In this document: one piece after another, positions 54,655 to 63,401 of the stretch | How the letters are laid out: each line of letters opens with the position of its first letter | How positions within the stretch are numbered: position 1 is the stretch's first letter | NCBI RefSeq assembly: GCF_018333235.1 | Contig: NZ_BORP01000001.1 | Location: 992,001-1,056,000 of the forward strand | Reading direction: 5' to 3' | Origin: Ornithinibacillus bavariensis | Lineage (GTDB): Bacteria > Bacillota > Bacilli > Bacillales > Amphibacillaceae | DNA: 64,000 bases | Notes under the pieces: model-generated | The model's input: only the letters and a program-made list of their open reading frames with translations | What the model was told of the DNA's origin: nothing | The model's database searches: none | Made by a program: the position numbers and the translations under genes

Positions 54655-56061
54655 TCAAAATCCCCCTCTCCTGTTCATCATTTCAATAGAACGAACAGCA
54701 CTAGCCATAGCTTCCGTTTTGCCATCATGAAGGAAAATTACTTCTCCAGTAGGGTCAGCGGAACTTCTTCCTGCCCTACCAGCAATCTGTACTAGTGCAG
54801 CTTCATCAAAAACAGTATGTCCGGCATCCACAATAATGACATCTACGGATGGAAATGTAACGCCTCTTTCTAATATTGTCGTTGTCACAAGAAGGTCAAT
54901 TTCTCTAGAACGGAATTGATTAATCTTTTCAATACGTAAAGGATCTTCCGAATGAACAGATGTTATCGAAATAAAACCTAGTTGTTGAAATTCCTCGTGC
55001 TTTTCCGCAAAAGCATTCGCTAATGAAATGGTTGGAACAAAAATAAGCACCTGGCGGTTAGGATTCGCCCTTAACGTTAACCATTCTTTCAATATTTCTG
55101 GTATCTGGTTTTGTTTTAAATCTTTTTTTAGGGAAAAACATAACCTAAGCTTTGGGACTGGCAATGGCTTCCCATGGTATCGAACGGGTACAAATATATG
55201 TGGTAATCTGTGGAAGGCTACTTTCATCTGAAGATTTTTTCGTGGAGTTGCAGTTAGATATATCGTTGTACTTTTTTCTTTTTTTGCCCGGTTAACAGCG
55301 AATAGAAGCGTAGAATCATGATGATAGGGAAAAGCATCTACCTCGTCGATAATCATGATATCAAATGTCTTAACGTATCGTAAAAGTTGATGGGTAGTGG
55401 CTATAATTACTGGTGCTGACCCCGCTCTTTCATCACTTCCAGCAAATAAGGCCTGAACAGGCACCTCTTGAAATGCAGCCTGAACCCGTGGCTTTAATTC
55501 CCGAACTACATCTGCCCTAGGTGTTGCAATACAAATTCTTTTTCCTTGTTTTAGACCTGCTTCAATCCCATGAAACAGCATCTCTGTTTTTCCAGATCCA
55601 CAAACTGCCCATATGAGGAGTTCCTTCTCAAGACGATTAACGGCTTGTACAATACGCTTGGAGGCTTCTAGTTGGTATTTTGATAAGGTCCCCCTCCAAG
55701 TTAAAGGAGAATCGAAAACGGGCCAGATGGGCTCTTTGCCTATCCAATAATAAAGTGGCTCACATTCTAGCACTCTACCCATCTCGATACAATTACGACA
55801 ATAGGAATGTATTTTATTACAGCCTGCACAGGGAATTTTTCCAAATAGGTGGGATTGACGATTGCCACAACGAAGACATTCTTGATAAAAAAGAGTACGT
55901 TTGATAGAAGGAATCTTCGTGAAGTTTTCCTGCAATAGTGGAGTATTAAGAGGAAGCTCTTTCGCAAGTAACAGTTTACCAGCATATTCATATAAAACCT
56001 TTGAATCTAACCTTGATGGAATATATGGGATATTATTCGGTGGGGACATTATCTCACTCAC
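54655..56061 (-). CDS. comFA: competence DNA-uptake helicase ComFA
   Basis: 468 residues from GTG 56061 or ATG 56049 (MSPPNNIPYIPSRLDSKVLY); GGAAAGTGA lies ahead of both. N-terminal four-Cys zinc site ECLRCGNRQSHLFGKIPCAG and CRNCIEMG, then a DEAD-box core: Walker A AVCGSGKTEMLFHGIE, DEVD-type IIDEVDAFPYHHD, STTIYLTATPRKNLQ, and motif VI ALVQIAGRAGRSSADPTGE. It pulls single-stranded DNA through ComEC during transformation. Operon with comFC. Confidence 0.96.
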   Translation of the reverse strand: MSEIMSPPNNIPYIPSRLDSKVLYEYAGKLLLAKELPLNTPLLQENFTKIPSIKRTLFYQECLRCGNRQSHLFGKIPCAGCNKIHSYCRNCIEMGRVLECEPLYYWIGKEPIWPVFDSPLTWRGTLSKYQLEASKRIVQAVNRLEKELLIWAVCGSGKTEMLFHGIEAGLKQGKRICIATPRADVVRELKPRVQAAFQEVPVQALFAGSDERAGSAPVIIATTHQLLRYVKTFDIMIIDEVDAFPYHHDSTLLFAVNRAKKEKSTTIYLTATPRKNLQMKVAFHRLPHIFVPVRYHGKPLPVPKLRLCFSLKKDLKQNQIPEILKEWLTLRANPNRQVLIFVPTISLANAFAEKHEEFQQLGFISITSVHSEDPLRIEKINQFRSREIDLLVTTTILERGVTFPSVDVIIVDAGHTVFDEAALVQIAGRAGRSSADPTGEVIFLHDGKTEAMASAVRSIEMMNRRGGF

Positions 56062-56076
56062 TTTCCAAAATAATAG

Positions 56077-56107
56077 TTGACTGCCAGGTTTTTAAACTGA
56101 CAGTCAA
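56077..56107 (-). terminator. terminator of degV
   Basis: Minus-strand TTGACTGTCAG-tttaaaaac-CTGGCAGTCAA followed by CTATTATTTTGG; weak T tract, 27 bases beyond the degV stop and just ahead of comFA. Confidence 0.6.
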
Positions 56108-56133
56108 ACAGAATAATAATAAATTATAATTGC

Positions 56134-56976
56134 TTATTTATAGTACCAACAAACTCCGATTGCACCTTCCCCAACATGGGTACCAATAACCGGACCAAAA
56201 TAACTAATTAATGCTTCTGTATCTGGATATTTTTGCAGAAATTCATCTCGTAGATCCAACGCATCTTGTTCATGGTTAGCATGTACAAAAACTACCTTTG
56301 CAATCTTGCCTTCTCTAGCATCTTCCTCCAGCATACCCATAACTCGATTAATAGCTTTTTTGCGCGTGCGAATTTTTTCAAAAGGAACAATCACTTTATC
56401 TACAAAATGAAGAACAGGCTTTACTTGCAGAAGACTTCCTATAATTGCCTGTGCACCGTTCAGTCTTCCTCCACGATGAAGATTAGTTAAATCATCCACA
56501 ACAAAATAACCATGCATCGTCTTTTTAATTTCATTTAGACGTTCCATTATCTCTTCAGGCGATTTGTTTTCCTTTGCCATTTCAGCAGCCTCTAGCGCAT
56601 AAAACCCTTGTGCCATACAGCTTATTTCGGAATCAAACGCAAAGACCTTGATTCCCTCAACCATATCCCCTGCACTAACTACTGCTTGATATGTTCCACT
56701 AATACCACTCGATAAATGAATGGATACTACTGCATCGAATTCTTCACTTAGTTCCTCTAATTTTTCCGTAATTAGTCCGATAGCAGGCTGTGAAGTCGTC
56801 GGAAGCTCTTTCACATTTTTAATTTTTTGGTAGAATTCCTCTGTTGTAATGTCGACTTCCTCTTGATAGGTTTCGTCCTCAAAGTTAACACTAAGAGGAA
56901 TCATATGTATTCCATAAGCGTTCCGCATATCCACCGGGATATACGCCGTGCTGTCTGTCATTACAGCAACCTTCAT
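56134..56976 (-). CDS. degV: DegV family fatty-acid-binding protein
   Basis: 280 residues, ATG 56976 after GAAAGGAAGGTATTC. Opening KVAVMTDSTAYIPVDMRNAY, the fatty-acid contacts TTSQPAIGLI and VVSIHLSSGISGTYQAVVSA, DLTNLHRGGRLNGAQAIIGS and the closing FGPVIGTHVGEGAIGVCWY. FakB-type protein that carries a fatty acid for phosphorylation by FakA. Next to degU as in B. subtilis. Confidence 0.95.
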   Translation of the reverse strand: MKVAVMTDSTAYIPVDMRNAYGIHMIPLSVNFEDETYQEEVDITTEEFYQKIKNVKELPTTSQPAIGLITEKLEELSEEFDAVVSIHLSSGISGTYQAVVSAGDMVEGIKVFAFDSEISCMAQGFYALEAAEMAKENKSPEEIMERLNEIKKTMHGYFVVDDLTNLHRGGRLNGAQAIIGSLLQVKPVLHFVDKVIVPFEKIRTRKKAINRVMGMLEEDAREGKIAKVVFVHANHEQDALDLRDEFLQKYPDTEALISYFGPVIGTHVGEGAIGVCWYYK

Positions 56977-57205
56977 GAATACCTTCCTTTCTCTATTTAT
57001 TTAACTGTTGTTTCAAGCATGCTTCTTTATATTTTACATGAATGTTATAAAAAATGCACCCTCCTAAGTGGGAAAGTCTTATCGTTAAGTATAATTACAC
57101 AACATTAAGCAATCTCCCATTCCCCTATAATTGGAAGGGTATTATAACATTGGTGGAAAAATCAATAGAAAAATAAACGCTAACATAAAGACCACCTTTA
57201 CAATA

Positions 57206-57267
57206 AAATAGAGGCAAGAATCAGTCCCTCCTATTCCTGGTGAGGTACAAGATTCTTGCCTCTATTT
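57206..57267 (-). terminator. Rho-independent terminator of degU
   Basis: Minus-strand AAATAGAGGCAAGAATC ... GATTCTTGCCTCTATTT, 17 paired bases with an inner CCTC/GAGG, followed by TATTG, right behind the degU stop. In the rest of the gap to degV no gene is seen. Confidence 0.9.
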
Positions 57268-57273
57268 ATGTGC

Positions 57274-57966
57274 TTATAGTACTTCAACCCACCCTTTACG
57301 TATAGCGGAAACGACCGCTTGTGTGCGATCATTTACATTCATCTTTTGTAAAATATTGCTCACATGGTTCTTAACCGTTTTTTCACTTATGTAAAGAGCT
57401 TCTGCCACGGCACGGTTACTTTTTCCATCTGCTAAGAGTTGTAGCACTTCACATTCACGCTTCGTTAGCAAATGCAGTGGACGATGGTATTCAACACGGC
57501 TTCCTCCACCAACTGTAATTGCTTCTTTTGCAAGTCGTCGGTATTCCTGAACTAGATTATGTGTAACTTTAGGATGAAGATATGAACCACCTTCACTTAC
57601 AACCTTGATAGCCTCAATAAGTGAATTAGAATCCATTTCTTTTAATAAATAGCCTTGAGCACCTGTCTTTAATGCATGGGTTACATAGCTTTCATCATCA
57701 TGAATCGATAAAATAATAACCTTTGATTTTGGGAAATTACGAACTAACTCTGCTGTTGCCTGTACACCATTCATATTCGGCATATTTATATCCATTAGTA
57801 CAACATCAGGATTATATTCCTTAACTAGCTGTGAAGCCATAATGCCGTCGTCACCTTCTGCAACTACATTGAAGGATGGCTCAAATTCCAAAATACGTTT
57901 AACCCCTTCACGAAAAAGCTTATGATCATCAATTAGTACAATCGATATGGTAGTATCCAAATTCAT
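57274..57966 (-). CDS. degU: two-component response regulator DegU
   Basis: 230 residues, ATG 57966 after GGGGAGGAATTGTC. Receiver domain: acidic pair [10 protein letters not shown], phosphorylation site [13 protein letters not shown] (Asp59), [10 protein letters not shown] and the Lys in GYLLKEMD. LuxR-type helix-turn-helix: [40 protein letters not shown]. It controls secreted enzymes, competence, motility and matrix depending on its phosphate level. Transcribed behind degS. Confidence 0.97.
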   Translation of the reverse strand: MNLDTTISIVLIDDHKLFREGVKRILEFEPSFNVVAEGDDGIMASQLVKEYNPDVVLMDINMPNMNGVQATAELVRNFPKSKVIILSIHDDESYVTHALKTGAQGYLLKEMDSNSLIEAIKVVSEGGSYLHPKVTHNLVQEYRRLAKEAITVGGGSRVEYHRPLHLLTKRECEVLQLLADGKSNRAVAEALYISEKTVKNHVSNILQKMNVNDRTQAVVSAIRKGWVEVL

Positions 57967-58056
57967 GACAATTCCTCCCCAATACGTAATATCTTAATCT
58001 ATATCTATTTCCCCTATTACGTTCAAATGATAGACCGACTTTCTCTCTCTATTATA

Positions 58057-59202
58057 TTAAACAAGTGCCCGCTTATGGGGAACTTGGATAATGATCTTCG
58101 TTCCTTTTCCGATAGCAGAGTCTATTTCCATCACGCCATCGAACATTTCAACACGCTCGCGCATCCCCATCAATCCAAACGACTTATCTCGTTTAATCGT
58201 AGGATCAAAGCCTTTTCCATTATCCTGAATGATTAAATTTAAATTTCGTGTACAAATTTCTATCTTTACACTAATTAATGTTGCTTCTGCATGTTTGATT
58301 GCATTTTGAATCGCTTCTTGAGCTAATCTAAAAAATGCAATCTCGTACTTTTGATTTAATCTTTTTACCTCACCGATAGATTTAAAATCTATTTTAACAT
58401 TATTGTACTCAGCTGTTGTCGAAATATATTTTTTAATAGTTGGTATAAGCCCCAAATCATCTAACGCCATTGGTCTTAAATCATAGATAATACGTCTAAC
58501 CTCATATAGAGAGCCACGTACCATCTTACGAACATTTTTGATTTCCTCTAGTGCATCTTCTGGACTGCCTTCACGGAAAGTACGATCAACTAGTTCAGAC
58601 CTCAGTAATATATTGGCTAGCATTTGCGCAGGACCATCATGAATTTCTCTGGAAATACGTTTTCTTTCCTCTTCCTGAGCTTCGATTATTTTCAATCCAA
58701 ATTCTTGCTTTTCTTTGGCTTCTTCAATCATTTCATTTACTTGTCTAAAGTCATCTGTTAAGTAAGTTAATATTACTGCTATTTTATTTGCAAGGTTCTC
58801 CGCGCGTCTAATCGTATGTTCTAAATTCTGTAGTCTTCTTTCAAGTTCATCTCGTTTAGTACGCAATATTCTCTCTTCTTGCCTAAGCACTGCTAGTTTA
58901 GTTTGTAGCTCATGAGTAGATTCATAGACTTCCCGTATCTCATCTTCCGTGTAGCGATCAAAGTATTTACTGACCTCAGATAAACGTCTTCTTGAATAGC
59001 GAACATTATGTTCAAGCTTGTCACCGTCTTCAATATACTGTAGCACTTTCGCCTTTGTATATTCTAGCTCACGTAGCAATTGTTCATGTTCGGAACGAGC
59101 TTCTTCACTAATATTAAATATTTCGTCTTTACTATTCTCAACAACGTCAACCATTTCATCAAGTATGTAATCTAAATCTTTTTCCCTAGTTTTCACTACC
59201 AT
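58057..59202 (-). CDS. degS: sensor histidine kinase DegS
   Basis: 381 residues from ATG 59202 (MVVKTREKDLDYILDEMVD). Soluble kinase without membrane segment. N-terminal coiled coil (EELVREL-type EHEQLLRELEYTKAKVLQYI, RDELERRLQNLEHTIRRAEN), HisKA_3 phospho-site EEERKRISREIHDGPAQMLA, and the ATPase LAQEAIQNAIKHAEAT, IIQDNGKGFDP, SFGLMGMRERVEMFDG. It phosphorylates DegU. Gap of 90 bases to degU. Confidence 0.97.
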   Translation of the reverse strand: MVVKTREKDLDYILDEMVDVVENSKDEIFNISEEARSEHEQLLRELEYTKAKVLQYIEDGDKLEHNVRYSRRRLSEVSKYFDRYTEDEIREVYESTHELQTKLAVLRQEERILRTKRDELERRLQNLEHTIRRAENLANKIAVILTYLTDDFRQVNEMIEEAKEKQEFGLKIIEAQEEERKRISREIHDGPAQMLANILLRSELVDRTFREGSPEDALEEIKNVRKMVRGSLYEVRRIIYDLRPMALDDLGLIPTIKKYISTTAEYNNVKIDFKSIGEVKRLNQKYEIAFFRLAQEAIQNAIKHAEATLISVKIEICTRNLNLIIQDNGKGFDPTIKRDKSFGLMGMRERVEMFDGVMEIDSAIGKGTKIIIQVPHKRALV

Positions 59203-59400
59203 TAGCACTCACCAACCTATGGTATAATTATACGTGCTCAATCTTTATTTTTATAGGGTTTTAAAGAAATATTTCCTAAAAATTCTTCATTTGATACTAT
59301 TTTATCAATATTTGTTAGTTACTTCTACCCATTATTTACTTTACTCAAACCTTCTTTTTACTTATTATATACTAAAACAATCTCTAGAGGGGGAAAAGCC

Positions 59401-60051
59401 ATGTTATCTAGCTATTTTACAGTCAATCAAGATTCCGGCTCCCATGAAATAGTCATTCAAAAGTCTAGGTTCATTGGCACTATCAAGCGAGTTGAATCGG
59501 AAACCGAAGCACAGCAATTTATTCAAGGTATGAAAAAGAAATACCATGATGCTACTCATAATTGTTCGGCATATATTATTGGTGAACATGATCAAATCCA
59601 AAAAGCAAATGACGATGGTGAGCCAAGTGGAACAGCTGGAGTACCTATTCTAGAGGTTCTAAAAAAGCAACATCTTAAAGACACAGCTGTAGTTGTCACA
59701 CGATATTTTGGAGGAATTAAGCTTGGTGCTGGTGGACTAATACGCGCCTATGGAAGCTCAACAACTGAAGCCTTAAAGGCGGTTGGAATTGTCAAGCGCC
59801 AATTAATGAAAGGTTTTTCTGTGACAGTAGACTATTCTCTTTTAGGAAAATTTGAAAATGAACTAAGAAATTCTGAGCATATAGTAGAAACCATAAACTA
59901 CTTAGAAAACGTTGAATTTATCGTTTATGTAGAAGCTGGTACCGAAAACAATTTCGAAGAGTGGATCATCAACCTCTCAAATGCGAAAGCAACCGTTCTA
60001 CCATTAGAAGTAAAATATATCGAAATTCCAGTAGAAAGTACAAAAGAATAG
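59401..60051 (+). CDS. yvyE: YigZ/YvyE family protein
   Basis: 216 residues, ATG 59401 after GAGGGGGAAAAGCC. IMPACT/YigZ family: KSRFIGTIKRVESETEAQQF, ATHNCSAYIIGEHDQIQKAN, DDGEPSGTAGVPILEVLKKQ, VTRYFGGIKLGAGGLIRAYG. The C-terminal DUF1949 domain follows. Probably interacts with ribosomes or nucleic acid; function not settled. Divergent from degS, conserved order. Confidence 0.95.
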   Translation: MLSSYFTVNQDSGSHEIVIQKSRFIGTIKRVESETEAQQFIQGMKKKYHDATHNCSAYIIGEHDQIQKANDDGEPSGTAGVPILEVLKKQHLKDTAVVVTRYFGGIKLGAGGLIRAYGSSTTEALKAVGIVKRQLMKGFSVTVDYSLLGKFENELRNSEHIVETINYLENVEFIVYVEAGTENNFEEWIINLSNAKATVLPLEVKYIEIPVESTKE

Positions 60052-60085
60052 AGAGTAGAAAAAGCAGCCATCTTCTATACTTACA

Positions 60086-60116
60086 AAAAACTGGCAACCG
60101 TATGGTGCCAGTTTTC
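60086..60116. terminator. bidirectional terminator between yvyE and nagB
   Basis: AAAACTGGCA-accgtatgg-TGCCAGTTTT, ten paired bases, T-rich on both strands. Confidence 0.85.
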
Positions 60117-60124
60117 CCAATATG

Positions 60125-60853
60125 CTAATTTAATTTAGAAAGTGCTGCCTCATCAGCAATAATCGTAACATCTTGATGTTTTTGTAATATCGAAGCTGGA
60201 AAATCTTCAGATACTTCACCATTCACCAATCTTGCTATGGCATCCGCCTTATTCTCACCAGAAACTAACAAGACTATTTTCTTGCTTTCCATAATCGTTT
60301 CAATGCCTGTAGTAATAGCTTGTGTTGGTACCTCATCCATGGATGCAAAAAATCGAGCATTCGCACTTCGAGTAGATTCATCTAGCTCAACAATATGAGT
60401 ACGACTTGTAAATGGTGTACCAGGTTCATTAAATCCAATATGACCATTAAGCCCTATTCCAAGAATTTGCAAATCAATCGACCCATGAGAACGTATTAAC
60501 TCCTCATAGGAAGCACATTCTTCTTCTAATTTAGCAGCAACCCCATTCGGTACAAATGTGTTTTCTTTGCTAATATCGATATGATTGAAGAGCTTTTCAT
60601 CCATAAAATATCGGTAACTATTTGGATCATTGGCAGCTAGACCAACATATTCATCCAAATTAAAGGTTGTCACATTCTGAAAAGAGACTTGTTTATCTTT
60701 ATTGTTCTCAATCAAGCATTGGTAAAGTCCTTCCGGTGTAGAGCCTGTAGCAAGTCCTAGTACTGGCTTTTCCAATTCTTTTACTGTTTTCACGACTATC
60801 TCACTAGCCTTTTTACTCATTTCCTGGTAGTCTTTCACAGAGATAATATTCAT
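60125..60853 (-). CDS. nagB: glucosamine-6-phosphate deaminase
   Basis: 242 residues from ATG 60853 (MNIISVKDYQEMSKKASEIV) after GGAGAGGAATAAA; one base behind the nagA stop. LGLATGSTPEGLYQCLIEN (phosphate loop), TFNLDEYVGLAANDPNSYRY, ILGIGLNGHIGFNEPGTPF with the catalytic His. Converts GlcN6P to fructose-6-phosphate and ammonia, joining amino-sugar breakdown to glycolysis. Operon with nagA. Confidence 0.97.
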   Translation of the reverse strand: MNIISVKDYQEMSKKASEIVVKTVKELEKPVLGLATGSTPEGLYQCLIENNKDKQVSFQNVTTFNLDEYVGLAANDPNSYRYFMDEKLFNHIDISKENTFVPNGVAAKLEEECASYEELIRSHGSIDLQILGIGLNGHIGFNEPGTPFTSRTHIVELDESTRSANARFFASMDEVPTQAITTGIETIMESKKIVLLVSGENKADAIARLVNGEVSEDFPASILQKHQDVTIIADEAALSKLN

Positions 60854-60854
60854 T

Positions 60855-62036
60855 TTATTCCTCTCCTTCATACGCAATTGTTCCACGACACAATGTATAT
60901 TTTATAGTAAATTGATCGTCTACAACTAATAAATCGGCATCTTTTCCAATTTTTATACTACCTTTTCTATCAAAGACACCTATTTGTTTAGCGGGATTCA
61001 TACTAGCCATGGCTATAACATCCTCAAACGATACGCCATCAAGTTTTAACATTTGCTTTACGCCATTACCCATTTTCAAAATGCTACCTGCTAGAGTTCC
61101 ATCTTCCAGAACAGCTCGAATCCCATCTACGAAAACATTTTGGCCACCAAGATCATAGTTCCCTGCCTGTAGACATTTAGCACGCATCGCATCAGTAATT
61201 AAAATTAAACGTTCACTACCTACATTTTCATAAATTAGTTGAAGCATTTCAGGTGCAACATGAATACCATCCGCAATTAATTCTGCACGTAGTTCCTCTA
61301 ATAGAAAAGCTGCACCAACAACTCCAATATCACGATGATGTATTCCTGACATAGCATTACATAAATGAGTAACTTGTCGAACTCCGCGTGATACTGCTTC
61401 TTTCATGCCAGCAAAATCTGTTCCCGTATGACCAGCAGACACATTTACTCCTGCATCCGCTAAATGACGAATAAAAGAGCCATCCTCATCATGCTCAGGT
61501 GCCATCGTAATAGTCTTTATTTTATTATTGGAAAGTGCTTGCCACCTCTCGAAAAGGTCAATATCTGGTTTTTTAATATGCTCTAGTGGTTGAGCACCTT
61601 TTTTACTTGGCTCAATAAATGGGCCTTCCAGGTGCACCCCAATAATATCAGCAAAACCATCCTTATTTCGGTAACTTGCAACATTCCGAAGGGCACGTTC
61701 AATATTCTCAGTAGACTGTGTAATCGTAGTTGCCAAGAAACTAGTTGTACCCTCTTTCGGTAGAACCTTCGCTATCTGATCCAGCGCTTCTTCCGTAGCA
61801 TCCATAACATCGGAACCATTTGCTCCATGGATATGACCATCAATAAATCCGGGGACAACATTTAATCCTTGTCCATCAAGAATTTTAAATCGACTAGGGT
61901 AGCTCTCTGGTTTTTCTTTATCAGTAAAAATTTTCGAAATTCTACCTTCTTCGATCATTAAACCGCCATTTTCTATCATCCTGTCTTCTGCATATATTGT
62001 TACATTTTTAATATAAAGTGATAGTTGATTATTCAT
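60855..62036 (-). CDS. nagA: N-acetylglucosamine-6-phosphate deacetylase
   Basis: 393 residues, ATG 62036 after GGGAAGGGAAATTAC. Amidohydrolase: VVPGFIDGHIHGANGSDVMD (metal His-x-His), GVHLEGPFIEPSKKGAQP, VSAGHTGTDF and THLCNAMSGIHHRDIG (metal His), LITDAMRAK (catalytic Asp). It releases acetate from GlcNAc6P, giving the substrate for NagB. The regulator nagR (yvoA), third gene in B. subtilis, is not here. Confidence 0.97.
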   Translation of the reverse strand: MNNQLSLYIKNVTIYAEDRMIENGGLMIEEGRISKIFTDKEKPESYPSRFKILDGQGLNVVPGFIDGHIHGANGSDVMDATEEALDQIAKVLPKEGTTSFLATTITQSTENIERALRNVASYRNKDGFADIIGVHLEGPFIEPSKKGAQPLEHIKKPDIDLFERWQALSNNKIKTITMAPEHDEDGSFIRHLADAGVNVSAGHTGTDFAGMKEAVSRGVRQVTHLCNAMSGIHHRDIGVVGAAFLLEELRAELIADGIHVAPEMLQLIYENVGSERLILITDAMRAKCLQAGNYDLGGQNVFVDGIRAVLEDGTLAGSILKMGNGVKQMLKLDGVSFEDVIAMASMNPAKQIGVFDRKGSIKIGKDADLLVVDDQFTIKYTLCRGTIAYEGEE

Positions 62037-62110
62037 TGATGTAATTTCCCTTCCCTAACTATTTTATATAATTTCAAGTTAGCACAAGGAAATTTTTATG
62101 TAAAGAATTA

Positions 62111-62133
62111 GAGGGTGTCCAAAATGTACCCTC
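62111..62133 (-). terminator. weak terminator of the small orphan gene
   Basis: Minus-strand GAGGGT-acattttggac-ACCCTC-type hairpin followed by TAATTCTTT; weak. Confidence 0.4.
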
Positions 62134-62142
62134 CTCCAATAG

Positions 62143-62298
62143 TCAATTCGCAATATGTTTGTTTTTCGTAATAATATTTTGGTCGTTTATTTCCTTTATA
62201 AGCGTTTGAATTAACTCATCAGATGAGCGAATCTTATTTTTTTCAGTATCATCAATTACCCTTTTCATCATATTTTTAAATAACTCACGTTCAACCAT
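62143..62298 (-). CDS. small protein of 51 residues, unknown
   Basis: ATG 62298 follows AAGGCGGTAATTAA. The sequence is charged and helical: MVERELFKNMMKRVIDDTEK, then SSDELIQTLIKEIN, ending in KNKHIAN. No Cys and no membrane segment. The ribosome site, ATG start and codon use look real, and the gene is too short for common cutoffs. It sits between nagA and sinR. A regulatory or antirepressor-like role is possible; nothing specific is claimed. Confidence 0.5.
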   Translation of the reverse strand: MVERELFKNMMKRVIDDTEKNKIRSSDELIQTLIKEINDQNIITKNKHIAN

Positions 62299-62646
62299 TT
62301 AATTACCGCCTTGATTTAGTATTTGGTTTGTACAGCCTATCATATCATAATTTTTAAAATTTGCATTTTTAAAATCACATTACAAATTTATATCGCTCAT
62401 TATTACTTAGACAATGATATATAGTGAACCTGCTATATTATTATATTCGTTGTTATACATCCCCAAAAGGAGGCGTTAATTTGATATTAGCTTAGAATAT
62501 ATCCATTTGTAGTAGCATATGTCGTAAGGAAACAAAACGATTCGATTTCCAATTGAGTGATGTAATAACCTCTAGAAAAACTGTTTATTGCTTGTCCATA
62601 AAATATGAATTCGTATTTCTTCAATACTTTTTTCTGGCAGTAAAAA
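62299..62646. other. gap without a recognised gene
   Basis: AT-rich. A plus-strand AAAGGAGGCG at 62465-62474 is followed by TTG and a stop after three codons, so it is not a gene unless a leader peptide. Nothing else stands out. Confidence 0.4.
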
Positions 62647-62664
62647 ACCGTAGTCTCCTACGGT
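62640..62664 (-). terminator. Rho-independent terminator of sinR
   Basis: Minus-strand ACCGTAG-gaga-CTACGGT followed by TTTTTA, touching the sinR stop codon. Confidence 0.9.
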
Positions 62665-62994
62665 CTAGTTTCGTTGTTCATTTCTCCATTTATTAAATTC
62701 AAGATATTCTTTAAATTGCTCCTTTGATACACCTGATTCCATAGCTTCCTTCACTATTTGAAGCCATTCCCCATCTAATTCTTCTAGTCCTTCATTTGCA
62801 TCGGCATTAACAAGTTCATTAACAGAGACACCTAATACAAAACTAATCTTCTCAATAAACTGGATCGATGGATTGGATTGGAGGTTTCGTTCAATAGAAC
62901 TTAAGTAGGACTTTGCAACATTTGCTTTCTCTGCTAATTCCGAAATAGACATCTTGCGTTCCTGCCGTAATAGTTTTATTTTTTCACCGATCAA
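62665..62994 (-). CDS. sinR: SinR-like XRE transcriptional repressor
   Basis: 109 residues from TTG 62994 (seven bases after GAGGTGAG). N-terminal helix-turn-helix: IGEKIKLLRQERKMSISELA, KANVAKSYLSSIERNLQSNP, and then VLGVSVNELV. The C-terminal SinR/SinI dimerisation domain is present: LDGEWLQIVKEAMESGVSKE, FKEYLEFNKWRNEQ. SinR represses matrix genes and is freed by SinI. A sinI gene lies 80 bases upstream and a matrix-like gene before that. An extended -10 (TGATATAAT, 63018-63023 for the hexamer) suggests its own promoter. Confidence 0.9.
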   Translation of the reverse strand: MIGEKIKLLRQERKMSISELAEKANVAKSYLSSIERNLQSNPSIQFIEKISFVLGVSVNELVNADANEGLEELDGEWLQIVKEAMESGVSKEQFKEYLEFNKWRNEQRN

Positions 62995-63074
62995 GTTGTC
63001 TCACCTCTTTCAAGCGAATTATATCACAAACAGGTGAGCAGTTCTATATAAAGGACACTTTTGCTACTAAAGTA

Positions 63075-63206
63075 TTATGTATGCTGTCTTGCCTCAAGAA
63101 GGAAAAGGCGTATTTCCTCAATCGACATCCCAAGTTTCTTCGCTTCTATAATTAAAGCTACCCATTCGTAATCAAGTTCAGTCTTACTTACTGTTTTATT
63201 CAACAT
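63075..63206 (-). CDS. sinI: SinI-like anti-repressor (43 residues)
   Basis: ATG 63206 follows GGAATGGGGGCGTA. MLNKTVSKTE then LDYEWVALIIEAKKLGMSIE and EIRLFLLEARQHT. This has the SinI dimerisation pattern (LD.EWV.LI.EAK..G.S.EEIR.FL), which pairs with the same domain of SinR and takes it off DNA. Too short for usual ORF cutoffs. Order on the minus strand is matrix-like gene, sinI, sinR, the last two as in B. subtilis. Confidence 0.88.
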   Translation of the reverse strand: MLNKTVSKTELDYEWVALIIEAKKLGMSIEEIRLFLLEARQHT

Positions 63207-63300
63207 TACGCCCCCATTCCTAATATACACTAATTTCAACCACTAGCTTTCTTTCTCCATATAGTATGTCTATTTCTTTATGGAATTTATTTCAAGTATA

Positions 63301-63346
63301 ATTATACTAAATATCTAAGGCATTTTGTGTGTCTTGTTTTGTCAAA
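63301..63346 (-). promoter_or_regulatory. candidate sinI promoter with possible Spo0A box
   Basis: Minus-strand TATAAT at 63301-63306, with no clear -35. About 34 bases further upstream TGTCAAA (63340-63346, plus strand) differs by one base from the Spo0A box TGTCGAA. B. subtilis sinI is activated by Spo0A-P, so the site is plausible but unproven. Confidence 0.35.
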
Positions 63347-63401
63347 ACGAAACTAGTTTTGTAGGAGAAAAGTACTAATATTATCGAAAATAATAATATG
63401 T

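Noticed and set aside
62465-62490. Gene at a plus-strand AAAGGAGGCG site
   Set aside because: The frame closes after three codons and no other start fits.
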